Positions 43,925 through 57,215 of a stretch of 64,000 bases of DNA are shown piece after piece. Made by a program: the position numbers and the translations under genes. Source of the DNA: Tubulanus polymorphus (lineage: Eukaryota; Nemertea; Palaeonemertea; Tubulaniformes; Tubulanidae); assembly GCF_964204645.1 (NCBI RefSeq), contig NC_134034.1:11217414-11281413 (forward strand), in the 5' to 3' direction. The notes beneath the pieces are model-generated. The model had not been told where the DNA came from. It saw only the letters and a list, made by a program, of their open reading frames with translations, and searched no databases. How positions within the stretch are numbered: the stretch's first letter is position 1; every line of letters begins with the position of its first letter.

Positions 43925-44765
43925 CTCGCGTCGCATATCCTGTGGGTATTTTCTTCATATTTTTTTCAGGTCTAGCATTGCTTAAAATATTCAAATTTCT
44001 AGAATTGGAACGGCATCAGATGAGAGATGTCGAATGCCTGACAGGTTCGTTTGCGGATCAAAATATGACAACTGTGACACTATCTAATAACGGAGGGATG
44101 AACAAGAATTAAATTGTGCCGAAGTTCGTTCTCGCGAGAACTAGCGAGATCTCGTATATCATACGAGTCATTAATCACCATACGAAATGGCAAATGTCAA
44201 ATGTAGCCCGTAGTAATCCAGGACTTGTTTTCATAAACTGATATATACTTTACCCCCGGGGTCAACTATCAAGTCAACAGATAAAACCCCCTTCAGCGGT
44301 TTGTAGAAACACGACAACCAACCCGTATATATTTCAACGAGAAAATGAAGGTGATGTCATCCCTTATACCGCGCCATCATTACCGATAGTCTGTTCGTAA
44401 TCCGTTGCCATCTATCATTCTTAGTTTCTCGTTTAAAAAAGGCGTCAATTTTTTTTCGAATGAGAAAAAAATGAAAATCGATCGAACGAAGATCGGTTCG
44501 GCGGATCCAGGATGTAGACTGCTTTGACAGCGGCGCAAAGGAATATAAAAGGGCAAACTGTTAAAACGGGCAACGGAGTCTAGACAGTTTGCAAATTTCG
44601 GTACATCTTAATGCAATTTACAGCCACTAGATTGGAGAATAAAGAGAACTAAATTAATAGCTAAATAAATTGTTTCTAAAACTATGACAATTTATTTGTT
44701 TATCAAAATCGGAAAAATTGCGATTAGAGCACATTATGCTCCTTACGCTCCTATAAAGATCCACT
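43925..44765. other. Gene-free stretch
   Basis: Unique AT-rich sequence with TTTTTTCAGG-like acceptors but no supported exon. Confidence 0.4.
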
Positions 44766-44768
44766 CAG

Positions 44769-44806
44769 GAGCAGGAGCAGGAACAGGAGCAGGAACAGGA
44801 GCAGGA

Positions 44807-44856
<50 letters not shown>

Positions 44857-44857
44857 G
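44769..44857. repeat. (GCAGGA)n hexanucleotide repeat
   Basis: About 14 units, some GAACAG variants. The Gly-Ala frame across it is an artefact unless transcribed. Confidence 0.95.
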
Positions 44858-45064
44858 GGAGTTCTTTTCTGAAAACGAACAGCTGCAGCTGCAGTGTGAC
44901 GTGTTTCTCATAGATGGCAGACGAACAGCTCGATCGAACTCTTCACTCGCAGTGGAATAAGCTGGACTCGATAAATACAGTAAACTTCGCCTTACGCGGA
45001 CGTTTACCTTACTCGGACCTTAGAGTAATCAGACTGATTACTCCACGATTGGACAAACAAAAAA

Positions 45065-45285
45065 TTATTAAGGACTGGTCTCAAGTTGTAAGATTAGTTA
45101 TAGGACCATAATGAACTAAGACTGGTCTTAAGTTGTTAGATTGGCTATAGAACCAAAATGAGTTTAGACTGGTCTTAAGTTGTTAGATTGGCTTTAAAAC
45201 CTAGAAAGCTTAGACCTGGTTTTGAGTTGCCAGATTGGTTATAGAGCCAAATGAGCTTGAATGTAGGCGATGACTGGTCCTCGGG
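45065..45285. repeat. TTAAGTTGTTAGATTGGCTA repeat element
   Basis: About five 45-bp units, the same family as 17204-17622 and 49990-50176, ending GGTCCTCGGGTCC. Confidence 0.82.
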
Positions 45286-45959
45286 TCCTTGGGGCTGAGA
45301 TCGCGTTTTGTGAATTGCGATGTTTGATATTTTGAAGACACGTGACTCGCCCTATGATATTTCGCGTGTTCACGTGTCAGATCGAGTCTCTGATGTCAAT
45401 TAAATTAAAATGAACCCAATTAGAATAATTACCAGCCGATATCTGGCGATGGTTCATTGATGTTATCAGAGACCAATTACACACTCACACAGTCGCGCGC
45501 TATCAGCGAACATTAGATTTAAAAAAAAACCTCATGAAATTCAAATTCTTCAATTGAATAATTTTTCGATTTAGAAAATTAAAAAGATGAAATTGAAATG
45601 ATTCTTTTCATCCGAGGACGATCAGAAGTTAGCGACAGATTCGATCCGAGAAACTAGATACACAAGATTCTACGACTCCTGCACTGACTGCCTCTTTGTT
45701 AAACATCGCTTAGAAACAAGGCTAACAAATTGATACCTTGGTCTCTTTTCTGATGAGCTGTAAAGTAGACCCCGGCCGGCCGCCTATCTACCCTGTACAT
45801 TACTTTTTTCAAACCATGATCAGGCTAACAATAACAGACCCAGCATTATAGAAATGGACTGATAACAAATTTCATAGCAATTTACAAATGTAACCCAGCG
45901 CCGATTAGGAGAAACAAGTTATACATTTTATTTAGCCGAATGTACTTTTTTCTGTTTAA

Positions 45960-46030
45960 GAATCAATCAACCGCAAAAAAAAACTAATCGTTTTTTTTTT
46001 GCGGTAGATTTATTCTTAAACAGCAAAAAG
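45960..46030. repeat. Hairpin around AAGAATC.../TTCTTAAACAG
   Basis: TTTCTGTTTAAGAAT.. at about 45950 and ATTCTTAAACAGCAAAAAG at about 46011 are complementary, with CCGCAAAAAAAAAC pairing to GTTTTTTTTTTGCGG inside. A near-perfect small foldback flanked by GAATGTACTTTTT and its complement AAAAAGTACATTC. Confidence 0.8.
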
Positions 46031-46207
46031 TACATTCGGAACTCAAAAGTGCTACACTTGAAATTACGTTGGCTAATGGAAGTGTAGCGTGATATGACTG
46101 ATGCCGTCTTTTGGGAACTGAGTATAAGTGTTTCGTCGGTAATTGGGGAATGCATTTGGATTGAGAAAAATTAACAGTTTTCAAATTTAGCTCGGAACGG
46201 GTTAGAA

Positions 46208-46625
46208 TTCAATTGTGGATCTGTGTTCAGAGTCAAATTAAACTCACGCAACTGTGGAACTGAATCCAGAGTCAAATTAAACCCACACAACCGTGGAAGT
46301 GGATCCGGAGCTAGACTAAGCCCACAATGTGGAATTGGGTTCATTGTCAAATTAAAACCCACACACCTGTGGAACTTGGTTCAGAGTCAAATTAAACCCA
46401 CACAACTGTGGAAGTGGATCCGGAGCTAGATTAAGCCCACAATGTGGAATTGGGTTCATAGTCAAATTAAAACGACACAACTGTGGAACTGGATCCAGAG
46501 TCAAATCAAACCCACTTTACTGTGGAATTGGATTTATCGTCAAATTAAACCCACACAACTGTGGAACTGGATCCAGAGTCAAATGAAACCCCACTGTGAA
46601 GCCGGTTGCAGAGTCAAATTAAATA
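46208..46625. repeat. Minisatellite CCCACACAACTGTGGAACTG (reverse)
   Basis: About nine to ten units of about 45 bp: GGATCCAGAGTCAAATTAAA then CCCACACAACTGTGGAACTG. Reverse complement of the 30740-30962 array. Confidence 0.92.
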
Positions 46626-47293
46626 CATGGTTCTGGAAAATACAGCGCGACCCAGTTTTCGGATACGGCACACATTTTTCGGTACGATTTGGTCAGAGGA
46701 ATTCATACCGATAGCAGTACAGTCACTCAGGCAGATAGATGATGGACGTTTTTACGTTGACATTCCCTGCCTTGTCTATTGTCAGAACAGTATACACTCC
46801 CGTCCGTCGTGACGTATCTTGCGAGGCAATCTGATAGGTCATCATTTATCTATCTGTATCTATCGTATAACATGTAAACCTGCCCCGAAGTGAAGTGAGT
46901 GCGGTTGAAAGTAGTTAGGATCAATAAACGCCACGGTCGCTGTCGGTGGAATGTGAACCACGAAAAGATGATTATATCATCATTCATTATCCAGAGGCAA
47001 AGATGTATAAACCGAGCGATGATCGTAGTAAACTCGAGCGTTCGCGTAAGGTTCGTAATCTATTTGGCCCCATCATTTTCTCGCTCAATCTCTGAAACTC
47101 AATCCCCCCTCTCTCTCTCTCTCGCTCTCTCAGCTCTCTCTTAAGCGCTCACATATTAATGAATTAGTTTCAGCTTACAAAATAAGCATTTCTAGTATCT
47201 GTTTGCAATAATTGTCTGAATAATTGGATTTATTGCTAGACGTTTTTTTTGTAAACATCGTTAGCTCCATTCGATCCCCCGATGGACTGGCTG

Positions 47294-47456
47294 GTTGACT
47301 GACTGACTGTCTGTCTGTCTGTCTGACTGACTGACTGACTGACTGACTGACTGACTGACTGTCTGTCTGTCCGTCTGACTGACTGACTGACTGACTGACT
47401 GACTGACTGACTGACTGACTGGCTGGCTGACTGACTAGTGACTGACTGGCTGGTTG
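47294..47456. repeat. (CTGA)n/(CTGT)n tetranucleotide repeat
   Basis: About 40 tetranucleotide units with interspersed CTGT and CTGG variants. Confidence 0.96.
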
Positions 47457-48093
47457 AAAGAGTAAATATATCTGTTTCCCACCTGTAAATTCCCGAAATG
47501 CTGGCAATATTGATAAGTCATCAACTGCAAGAAACGTTTTCCAACTAATAATCGTCGAAGTGTGTCCCTGGATCCGCCTCTGCATCAGCCTGAACGTTTT
47601 GAAAAAGCCCACCACCTTCGTGTTGGCTCTGGTGTTTCACAAGGCGACAGTCTGTCTCCCACACAAAGCACAGTTTAAAAAAACATATGAAAATTGTTAT
47701 ACGCTTGAAGAAAATAGAGATAACCAGTAAACAATATCGTTATGCAATTGAGGCGGCGACAGGACGCGCTGATAAACACTGACATTTCATTTGGTTGAAT
47801 AGTTCACTAGGAATTGCTAGAATCAAAGATCTGTAAATATCATCATAAAAATGACGCGCCCTCGATTGGATAGAACACGCTCGAAGACATGTTGTTTAAG
47901 AGTCGAATTTCGTTTGAGTTAGAGGATCTGAGAAATAACGGCGTATTTCTACTCGCTCGCGTTCAACGATATCGGTTATAAACTTGTTGTGATGGGAAAA
48001 GGCCGCCTTTAAATTTTTGACGGCGTGAAAACGGTTGAAATAATGTTTATATACATCGATACCTTAAAGTATGCGTTGTTTATTGGGTTCAGC

Positions 48094-48184
48094 CTGATCT
48101 ACGAGCAATCATCTCAAGATGATTGCTGATATAATATTGTTGATATAGTTAATATAGTTGAGATAATTGCTCGTAGGCCTGATC
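48094..48184. repeat. Hairpin CTACGAGCAATCATCTCAA
   Basis: The arm at 48099-48117 pairs with TTGAGATAATTGCTCGTAG at 48157-48175 with one mismatch over 19 bp. Embedded in a TTTTGACGGCGTGAAAACGG-type element related to 38635. Confidence 0.8.
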
Positions 48185-48660
48185 AACATGACTTCATACC
48201 GAAATCATAACGTGCGCCAAGAAGAAAAACAAATAACGATGGTATGTGATAAGTTAATTTAGTTCGAGAAAATGAAATGTAGTAATAGACGACCGTGCGC
48301 CACACCCTCGGGAGTTACATCATCCGCGGGTATATCGTACATATATAATAAACTGCGTCGTCGTTTCGTGTGTTGATTTTCATCGATTTAGCGCTTTACG
48401 ATGAGTCGGATCTTTAGGCTAAAAATGATACCTTGTTTGTGCCTATTAGGCCGGGTCGCATCTGTGTTAACTCCGAAACAATTCGTATTCAGTTCATATC
48501 TCACTAGCTGCCTCGGTCTGTAATGTGGCTAGCTTGATCATCATTTCAAAGAAAAAGTAATGTAAATTATAGGGTGGCTGACCGGGTCAAATTTCTAAGC
48601 TCGGCAGATTTGAGAAACGAGGTATCAATTTTTTTTACTCTAGCCTTGTACACATTAATT

Positions 48661-49062
<402 letters not shown>

Positions 49063-49989
49063 ATGAGATATTGATGGAGTCGTCGTTTTCTGCATGAATA
49101 TCTATATATACCCGAATATCATCTGATTTCCCCGTGGCGACATTTTGTTACGGTCGTGTCATCTCGTTGTACGTGCCGTATATAATGTGCAAATTACTCG
49201 TAAAACACATCATCAATGCGTATATTCTATTCGCTTCTGGCAGCGAAAGGGAATTTGATTTCTTTTCCTTTTTTTTGAGTGACTGAACGTCAATTTTAGA
49301 AACAAGCTTTCTAGCTCGCATTAGTAATAGGCCATACATGTAGATGTATGATACATGTAATTGCAGCACAAGAGGTTTGTATAGAGGTGGGGCGGCGGCT
49401 GGTTGCCTAACTGTCGTTTTTCTGTCATTTCGCTTTTGTATCTATGAAGTAGTTTATGGAACAAATATTTGAACGTGATAATCATGAATAATTCTGCTGT
49501 ACATTACACACAAAAAAGAAATCAAATTCATTTATTCCTCATAAATCAAGGTTCATGATTGTGAATGGAGAAAAAGGTAAAAACAAAATCAAAAACAAAA
49601 AAACAAAAAAATAGAAAGCGGGACTAAAACAATCAAGCGAAGAGAGATATATTTACAAGCACGTGATATATAAATGTAATATATCGCGATTTTAAAGAAA
49701 ATTCTAAAGGTTTAAAAGTCTAGGTTTAAATTTACAATATCATATCTAATGGGGTACCCGCAGTGCTACCGTGGCAATCGAGGATTCGACTCATGGCAGT
49801 CGAGGATCCGCCAGGTTCGCTAGTAGATAGTTGGTCGACCGCGTTCGATTTCCTTCGACATTTCAATTAGATCTGAACGAACTTTTCTCTTAAATGAATC
49901 AATTATCTATGAAAAATATATCGATATCTGATTAGAAGAATGAAAGTATTTGTTGGTGAGTCCTGTGATAGTAGGCCTATATGGAATCA

Positions 49990-50176
49990 GGGCCCCGTTG
50001 CACAGTCGTGACTTAAGTCCAAAAGTGGTCTCAAATCTTAAGACTGGTCTTAAGTTGTTAGATTGGCTATAGAACTAAGTTGGTCGTAGACTGGTCTTAA
50101 GTTGTAAGATTGGCTATAGAACTAAGTTGGTCTTAGACTGGTCTTAAGTCTAAGCCATGACTATGCAACCGGTCCC
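49990..50176. mobile_element. Foldback element with TTAAGTTGT repeat core
   Basis: Left end GGGCCCCGTTGCACAGTCGTGACTTAAG-type and right end CTTAAG..CATGACTATGCAACCGGTCCC are inverted copies of each other. Between them lie two to three 46-bp units with GACTGGTCTTAAGTTGTTAG. Confidence 0.8.
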
Positions 50177-50179
50177 TGG

Positions 50180-51835
50180 AGTCTAAAAATCCAGCTCAAA
50201 GTTCATTGAAAATGAACTAATTTTGAAAACGAGCAACCTACTGCTCGTCACGCCATCTAACGGAAAAGCTGGTTTTGTGGGTATCCCATTCTTAGGTTCT
50301 TTTGACAGTTTACAGCATAGAAAAAACAACGAGCATAAACCTCGAGCCTTGTACTTTTAAGGAAAGTAATTCGCACGGGGTTTTATTGGCCCTTTCTGTC
50401 TCGTGGTTTGGTTTTGACTTTGCCGCTTCGAATCCCTGGTGAAACCATAGTTTTTCGTGACATATTCAAAGCATGTTTTTTTTCGGAAATCTTTTTTGTC
50501 GAATCCTAATTCAATTTTTCGACATTCTAATTCTTTGAAAACCTTATTCGATATCTTTGTTCGTACATCCGAAATTTCCCAAATGTTTCCTGTAGGTTTT
50601 AAGGCATGCATATTTCAAAGATTTTTCCTCGGCCGAATAAGACAATCGAACAAACTTAAGTTAGTGAAACGAAGCTAGAAAAATGTTTTGTCGGTTTTTC
50701 TAGCGAATTGATGGAAAAATTTCCGAAACTCTTAACGGCAGCTGCATCTGTACGGACGGATTATGTAGCGGTGTACATCAGCTGCTGTAGATATAAACGA
50801 TCGAAAGTATTTTGTAAAAGGCAGACTCGCGCGAAACTATTTCAGATTGTTGTGGATCTAATTCCGTTCACGCCGAGGCTGAAAATAAGTTGTTGAAGCT
50901 TCTCAGAAAAACGCATCCTCGCCGTTCTAGATCTGGGTTTAGTAACGATGTCAGGGTATAGCCGGTTAGTGAACTTTAGAAGAGCATTGTTTTCATTTCA
51001 ACATCATTAAAAAAGGTTTTCTAATTGCACGTCAAAACGATATCATCATCATCATCATAGCAGGCTGCTTAGCGATAATTTGCGCCATGCTGCACTTGGT
51101 ATGTCATGTTTAGCCCTATATGTTTGTAATCTTTCTTATCTGATAAAGGTTTGATTTGATATTTGAAAAAAAAATGTGGACCCAATTCAACAGTTCAAAG
51201 ATAGTTGACTCAAATAATCAATATCAAATGTTTTACCGCTAATTTACTCCATCTGGGATCCTGGCCACAGTCCAAGCCGTGAAAATAAACCCAAAACAGT
51301 ATAAGCTTATCAGTTACCCTCGTGTCAGATCCGGAGGCTTCGATTTTTAGCCACTGTATTCCGATATTCAAAATATACATCTATGTTAATGTACAGAATC
51401 ACAAAAGACTTTTAATTCAGCAGCTATTGTCTTAAATTCGCCGATTAGAATCGATTTAAATTTGTGGGTCGGGCTGTGGAGATCTAAAAGATCGAACGTT
51501 GCTCGCACTTATCCGGTTAATACTATTTCACGGCAGCTATAATTCAGGACTTGCGGCGCGCGTGGTTTTCTATTCAACGGGCGTCTGTTTCTAGACAAGT
51601 ATTAGATGTGGTACTGGTAGAACAAAAAAAGGCTAAAGCTCTATAGGATATTAATACAGCATATTGTGTGTAATTTGATTTTCGCTGAAGGCTTTTTCAT
51701 TCGAATGAAATCCAAGCGCGACGCGTGGCGTGCGCAATATCGAACCAGACGAAACTCGAATACCGGGAACACCTGCGCTTATTTCACCGGCGCTTGTGTC
51801 TGAATAGACCACATCTCTGTCACATTCGGCTGCCT
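50180..51835. other. Gene-free stretch
   Basis: 50360-50680 has overlapping open frames on both strands with low-complexity composition and no recognised domain. (ATC)n lies at 51041-51058. No supported exon. Confidence 0.4.
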
Positions 51836-51837
51836 AG

Positions 51838-51922
51838 GTCCGATCAGGCAGCATAAGTACCGATCAGACAGCTTCGGTACGGATCAGACAGCACCAACTG
51901 ACACCGATCAGACAGCACCAGG
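51838..51922. repeat. GATCAGACAGCA short minisatellite
   Basis: Four degenerate units of 19-26 bp containing CCGATCAGACAGCACC. Confidence 0.85.
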
Positions 51923-52679
51923 AAGTTGCCATCTCTGTTAATTTCCACACGTGTATGACGCACTAAATTAGAGGATTATTGTCATCTAGGATTATCATCA
52001 TCCCGCGACACAGCGTCATCATCTATACCCCCCTTACTCTCCCTATCTCTCTGACTCTTCACCGAAACAGAGTTTATCTACTTCACAACAGGCTACTGAG
52101 TGATAACCGGATCATCAGATAAACTGTATGACCTTATAATATCCTTGATCGGTTGATATAGGATCGTGTTTTTTTCTACTTCAAGTTCTTTCTAAGGATT
52201 AGCGCGTGAACACGCAGTCACCGTCGCGCTTTGCGAGGGATAATCCTGGTTTATCAAAGATTAACACGGATTATCTTTGCGTGGATCGTTTAGAAGCGTG
52301 TCGGCTCTGCGAGTTAGGATAAACTGGCGACCAGCTGCTGGACGGTTATAGAGGCTGCGGGTTTGTGAGTAGAGCTCGGGGTTCGACGCTACGAACTCAC
52401 CCCTCCCATGCTTCAGACACTATGTAGCCTACTTCGGGATCTTTTAGCTCAATTTTTGCCGATTCAGCGCATTGCAATAGATACATATACATCAAACACC
52501 TCTTAACCGATGGTTCTTTGGATTATACGGATTATGTACTAAGCGTTTCTTGTGCGGTTGTTGTAATTGGCTTATAACCGCGTAGATCGGCTGTCGGGTC
52601 AATTTTATATCGTTCCCGCCGGTAATGCGCTTATGTATCGGGCGGAGAGGAGCCTATCGCGGATTATAGCACCGGTAAC

Positions 52680-52977
52680 GCGTCTTTAGTCAGTCAGTCA
52701 GTCAGTGTGCCAGTGTACCAGTGTGCGCGCTCCTCTTCTTCGTGGTTGTTCCCGCGGACGGTTGTTTGGATTATTCCCCGGTGTACTGGAGCGCCACAAT
52801 CCGCACCAGTTACTGGCGGACGGTGAATACTTCTCAGGAATAAAGCCCTCTCTCATTCCTCTCTTTCAAACTAACACGTTTATCGGGATTAATTTGTCGC
52901 GTGTCGAGTGTAGTAATCTCTCGTCGCGGAAGGTGTGAACGATTAGTCGGCGGTGAGTCGGCTTCGGCGACAAAACG
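52680..52977 (+). promoter_or_regulatory. Candidate 5' non-coding first exon
   Basis: A GC-rich stretch with (TCAG)n at 52690-52706, TCTCGTCGCGG motifs, and two possible donors: CGGCG|GTGAGT near 52951 and AACG|GTAAGT at 52977/52978. The local open frames end before the donor, so it would be 5'UTR. Similar in style to 23247. Confidence 0.38.
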
Positions 52978-52979
52978 GT

Positions 52980-55195
52980 AAGTGATAAACGAGGTCACGT
53001 GGTTTGTCTCTAGATAAATCTTTTGAAATCATCAATTTTACCTTTTAACTTTTGCGACACAGCTTTATAGATCGTGAGATAAAAGATTCGTGATTGTGAG
53101 TTCTGTAGATTGTGAGATTGTGAGATTGACATGACAGATCCCCGAAATTTGTAAGATCATATTAACTTTGGTTGTCATGTACGGTAAGTCTCCAAAACTG
53201 ACGGGCAAACCGGCAATCCGGCAAACCGGCAAACTATGAGGCCACGTGCACGGTCTATATTCTGACTCACGACGCTGGACTTAGATGAACTGGACAGTGG
53301 CGCATTTGGGTGAGGGCAATGGGCCACTTGCTAGCCCCCAAAAAGTGTCCGGATAAATCTTGGACCAACCTTTCGGCGCATTGTGTCTTGAATTATCTTT
53401 TTTGATCTCCATTGAAAATTAATGTTTTGACATAGAATTCAGTACTCCCCAAAACTATTTTGAGTGAGCCGTGAGAATGCGACAAACACCCAAAATTCTA
53501 GGAACATTGATTTCGGCTAGCTGATGTTTTTATTTTTTGGTGCAAATGTAGATATGTAATTATCGAAAGATCCAGTTATTTGAAACTATTTCAGATTTTG
53601 AAAATTGGTCTTCTGCTGTTTTGCCCGAGAGAGTGGACGGTTGTTTATTAAGGATCACGACTTCAAGATGCGTCTAAAACGCATATTGCGGGCTTCAGTT
53701 TTAGGAAATCTGCCCCTGCTGAATCCAGAGTTACATTTCAGAGACTCTGAGTCAATTCACTGGAAATGAACTGGTTTGAACTAACTCGGAACTGTGGAAC
53801 TGGATTCTGCTTGAATCGAATTCAACGTCAAATTCTGGAATTCTCTTCTTGCGTGCTTGTTTCTACCAGAATAGGTAGAGAGTTTGTAATCCGAAATTCA
53901 CATTTTCTAAACTTAAATACGAGATGTACACGGACACAATTAGTTGTTTTTGGAAAACAATTATAAGAGTTTAAATATAGAGATATGTCGTTGATGTTCG
54001 GCAAAATAACTGCAATAAAACTTTCACTTTTTTTAAACGTCAACCATCGCGACAAACCTCGCGCCTGCTGATATCCGAAAATCTATATCGAATTAAACTT
54101 CTACGAACTATTTCGGAATGTAATTTCAGTTCGCGCGTATACAACCAGTACTCATTCAATAGTGTGTGCCTCGGAGCAATCAACGAGCCTTGAAAAAACA
54201 ACTACCGTACTGTAACTCAGTTTGTCTTAACTAATTGGATAAAAGCGAAGGGAAATAGAATTAAGTCAATTTCCTGTAAATACTGATGGTGTCGGCCATC
54301 TTACTTAATGACAAGTTTCCTATTTGTATATACACGCAGTTAGGGAGGTATGCGATATGGCCATTTCCGTTAATCACCTATAATGACGTCATAACGTAAA
54401 AAGACTCGATGAAACCAACTATGAACGATGAGAATGTTAAATTTGCTAATTCTACAAAATGGTGACCGACGTCATAAGGGGATCTATCGAGGCAGCCATG
54501 CTTTACTGGAAAAATGTTTGAAAAATCTCACTCAGCACTGATGAATGCAATAGCACATCACGCCTTATCCTGATGAGCTATCGAATAGTGATGTCATATG
54601 GGGATTTTATGAAAGGGAGGCATTCTTTTTATGGAAGATAGTTTAGATAATTAATCCGTGGTCTCGGGGGTCTAAAGTCAGTCCAAATAAAAAAGCTTTT
54701 GTGATTAGTTTGCAGCCACAGCCGATCTATATGAAGTCGCTTTGAGCTGGATATCTGTGATTCTCTGTTTGTTGTTGTTCCTTGTACATTTTTGTTGTCT
54801 ATATTTATAAATTGCCTAACGATGTTTTGACCTTTAGTCGTTTGAAGTGAGATTCTTCAAACGGCGTTCATCGTCTCTATGCAGTTTTTAATGAGATTAC
54901 ACGATATTTCGCCTCTTTTCATCGCGACCTGTTTCTCTATCTTGAATGCAGGGAGAACTAACGTTAAGTCTTTTGGATGTTTAAAAAAGTCGTGGCCAAA
55001 GAATGCGGGTAGTTAAGTGATTAGTAACAACCAGTGACCGTTGATCACGACGTTGACCGGACAAACTTCCAAACGTTTCTCCATCTCTCTCCCGCCCTCT
55101 CCTCTGCATAGTAACAACCGATTCCTACTCACGACTGATCACCACAGAACTGGCCACGTTGACCACGCAAACTTCCAAACTAGATCCGTTACTGA
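52980..55195. other. Gene-free stretch
   Basis: Includes a foldback of the AGTTCCACAG family at 53720-53812 (GAATCCAGAG.. / ..GGAACTGGATTC). No other feature recognised. Confidence 0.4.
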
Positions 55196-55197
55196 CA

Positions 55198-55290
55198 GCT
55201 CGGCCGTACTGTAATGGTTAGTATGCTTACCTGGCGTGCTGTCGATCCTGGGTTCGAGTCCGCATAGTGTAAGGATAGGGTTAGTATTCA
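55198..55290 (+). mobile_element. tRNA-derived SINE-like sequence
   Basis: A-box-like TGTAATGGTTAGTA and B-box GGTTCGAGTCC are about 35 bases apart, but acceptor and anticodon stems do not pair. A SINE head or tRNA relic rather than a tRNA gene. Confidence 0.55.
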
Positions 55291-55673
55291 GCAGGGGGCA
55301 TTTTGGTTAAATAATGTTCACCTTTTGCGCGGCAACTGTTGCCATTTTGTACGAAACGTTGCTTTGTAATATCTCATTTGTTTTGAAATTATCGGCTTAT
55401 TTTACTTGTAACTGGATTCAAAAACGCAGGAGATGCCGTGTTTCCTCCCCTCTTTCTATCTCCCTCTCCCTCCCTGCTTGGTGACATTGATTTTTTCTTC
55501 GTGTGCCTCGCGTGTGTAATTTACATTTATTTGATGTTAGCTTAAGATCGGATTTCAACGACTTGTGTCGGTTGTATTCTATTTGAATTCTCCCTCAGTT
55601 TGACGTGTGTGCGTGTATGTTCTCTCTTTCACGATTGTGTTTGGAATACTTTGTCGATCCGGCGCTCTCTCCT

Positions 55674-56700
55674 CTCCCTCCCTTCCCGCCTCTCCCTCCC
55701 TTCCCGCCTCTCCCTCCCTTCCCGTCTCTCCCTCCCTTCCCGCCTCTCCCTCCCTTCCCGTCTCTCCCTCCCTTCCCGCCTCTCCCTCCCTTCCCGCCTC
55801 TCCCTCCCTTCCCGTCTCTCCCTCCCTTCCCGCCTCTCCCTCCCTTCCCGTCTCTCCCTCCCTTCCCGCCTCTCCCTCCCTTCCCGCCTCTCCCTCCCTT
55901 CCCGCCTCTCCCTCCCTTCCCGTCTCTCCCTCCCTTCCCGTCTCTCCCTCCCTTCCCGCCTCTCCCTCCCTTCCCGCCTCTCCCTCCCTTCCCGTCTCTC
56001 CCTCCCTTCCCGCCTCTCCCTCCCTTCCCGTCTCTCCCTCCCTTCCCGCCTCTCCCTCCCTTCCCGCCTCTCCCTCCCTTCCCGTCTCTCCCTCCCTTCC
56101 CGTCTCTCCCTCCCTTCCCGCCTCTCCCTCCCTTCCCGCCTCTCCCTCCCTTCCCGTCTCTCCCTCCCTTCCCGCCTCTCCCTCCCTTCCCGTCTCTCCC
56201 TCCCTTCCCGCCTCTCCCTCCCTTCCCGCCTCTCCCTCCCTTCCCGTCTCTCCCTCCCTTCCCGTCTCTCCCTCCCTTCCCGCCTCTCCCTCCCTTCCCG
56301 CCTCTCCCTCCCTTCCCGTCTCTCCCTCCCTTCCCGCCTCTCCCTCCCTTCCCGCCTCTCCCTCCCTTCCCGCCTCTCCCTCCCTTCCCGTCTCTCCCTC
56401 CCTTCCCGTCTCTCCCTCCCTTCCCGCCTCTCCCTCCCTTCCCGCCTCTCCCTCCCTTCCCGTCTCTCCCTCCCTTCCCGCCTCTCCCTCCCTTCCCGTC
56501 TCTCCCTCCCTTCCCGCCTCTCCCTCCCTTCCCGCCTCTCCCTCCCTTCCCGCCTCTCCCTCCCTTCCCGTCTCTCCCTCCCTTCCCGTCTCTCCCTCCC
56601 TTCCCGCCTCTCCCTCCCTTCCCGCCTCTCCCTCCCTTCCCGTCTCTCCCTCCCTTCCCGCCTCTCCCTCCCTTCCCGCCTCTCCCTCCCTTCCCGTCTC
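55674..56700. repeat. 18-bp tandem array, about 57 copies
   Basis: Unit CTTCCCGCCTCTCCCTCC with a single C/T variable site (CGCC or CGTC). All three + frames are open because the unit contains no stop, giving the false (LPSRLS)n, (PPFPSL)n and (PASPSL)n proteins. The C/T order is itself repeated in blocks of four to nine units. Confidence 0.98.
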
Positions 56701-56703
56701 TCT

Positions 56704-57215
56704 CTCTCTCTCTTAACCTCTACCTTTCTCCTCCCCCACCCTTCCCGTCTCTCCTCTACCTCTTCCTATCCCACCCTTCCCGTCTCTCTCTCTTAACCTC
56801 TACCTTTCTCCTCCCCCACCCTTCCCGTCTCTCCTCTACCTCTTCCTATCCCACCCTTCCCGTCTCACTCTCTTAACCTCTACCTTTCTCCTCCCCCACC
56901 CTTCCCGTCTCACTCTCTGTCTCTACTACTTCTCTTAATGCATACCTCTCTCCTCTCTACCTCCTACATCCTCTTCCCCTCTCTCTCTCTCTACCTCTCT
57001 CCTCTTTCTTCTTTCCCTTCCTTCCAGTCTCTCCCCTCTCCATCTCCTCTCTCCCCTCCCATCCTCTCTCCATCTCTCGCTCATCCCCTCAATCCCCTTT
57101 CTCCTACCCTCCATCTTTTCTCCATCTCTCGCTCCCTGTCTCCTTCTCTATCTGTTTCGCTTTCCCCTTTTCCTCTCCCCCTCCGTCTCTCCCTCCCTCT
57201 CTATCTAATATGCAC
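56704..57215. repeat. 80-bp pyrimidine repeat (3 copies) and CT-rich tail
   Basis: CTTAACCTCTACCTTTCTCC recurs at about 56712, 56792 and 56872 (80-bp period), followed by irregular CT-rich sequence to 57215. Confidence 0.92.

Noticed and set aside
44684-44872. Gly-Ala-rich small protein
   Set aside because: GCAGGA hexanucleotide repeat reading; no other evidence.
50357-50611. Lys-rich 84-codon - strand frame
   Set aside because: No known domain, stop just upstream, and an equally long frame on the other strand.
55198-55290. tRNA gene
   Set aside because: A and B boxes are present, but acceptor and anticodon stems do not pair; called SINE-like.
55600-56876. Open frames of 370-420 codons, (LPSRLS)n, (PPFPSL)n and (PASPSL)n
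   Set aside because: All three frames are open only because an 18-bp stop-free unit is repeated; no domain or splice support.
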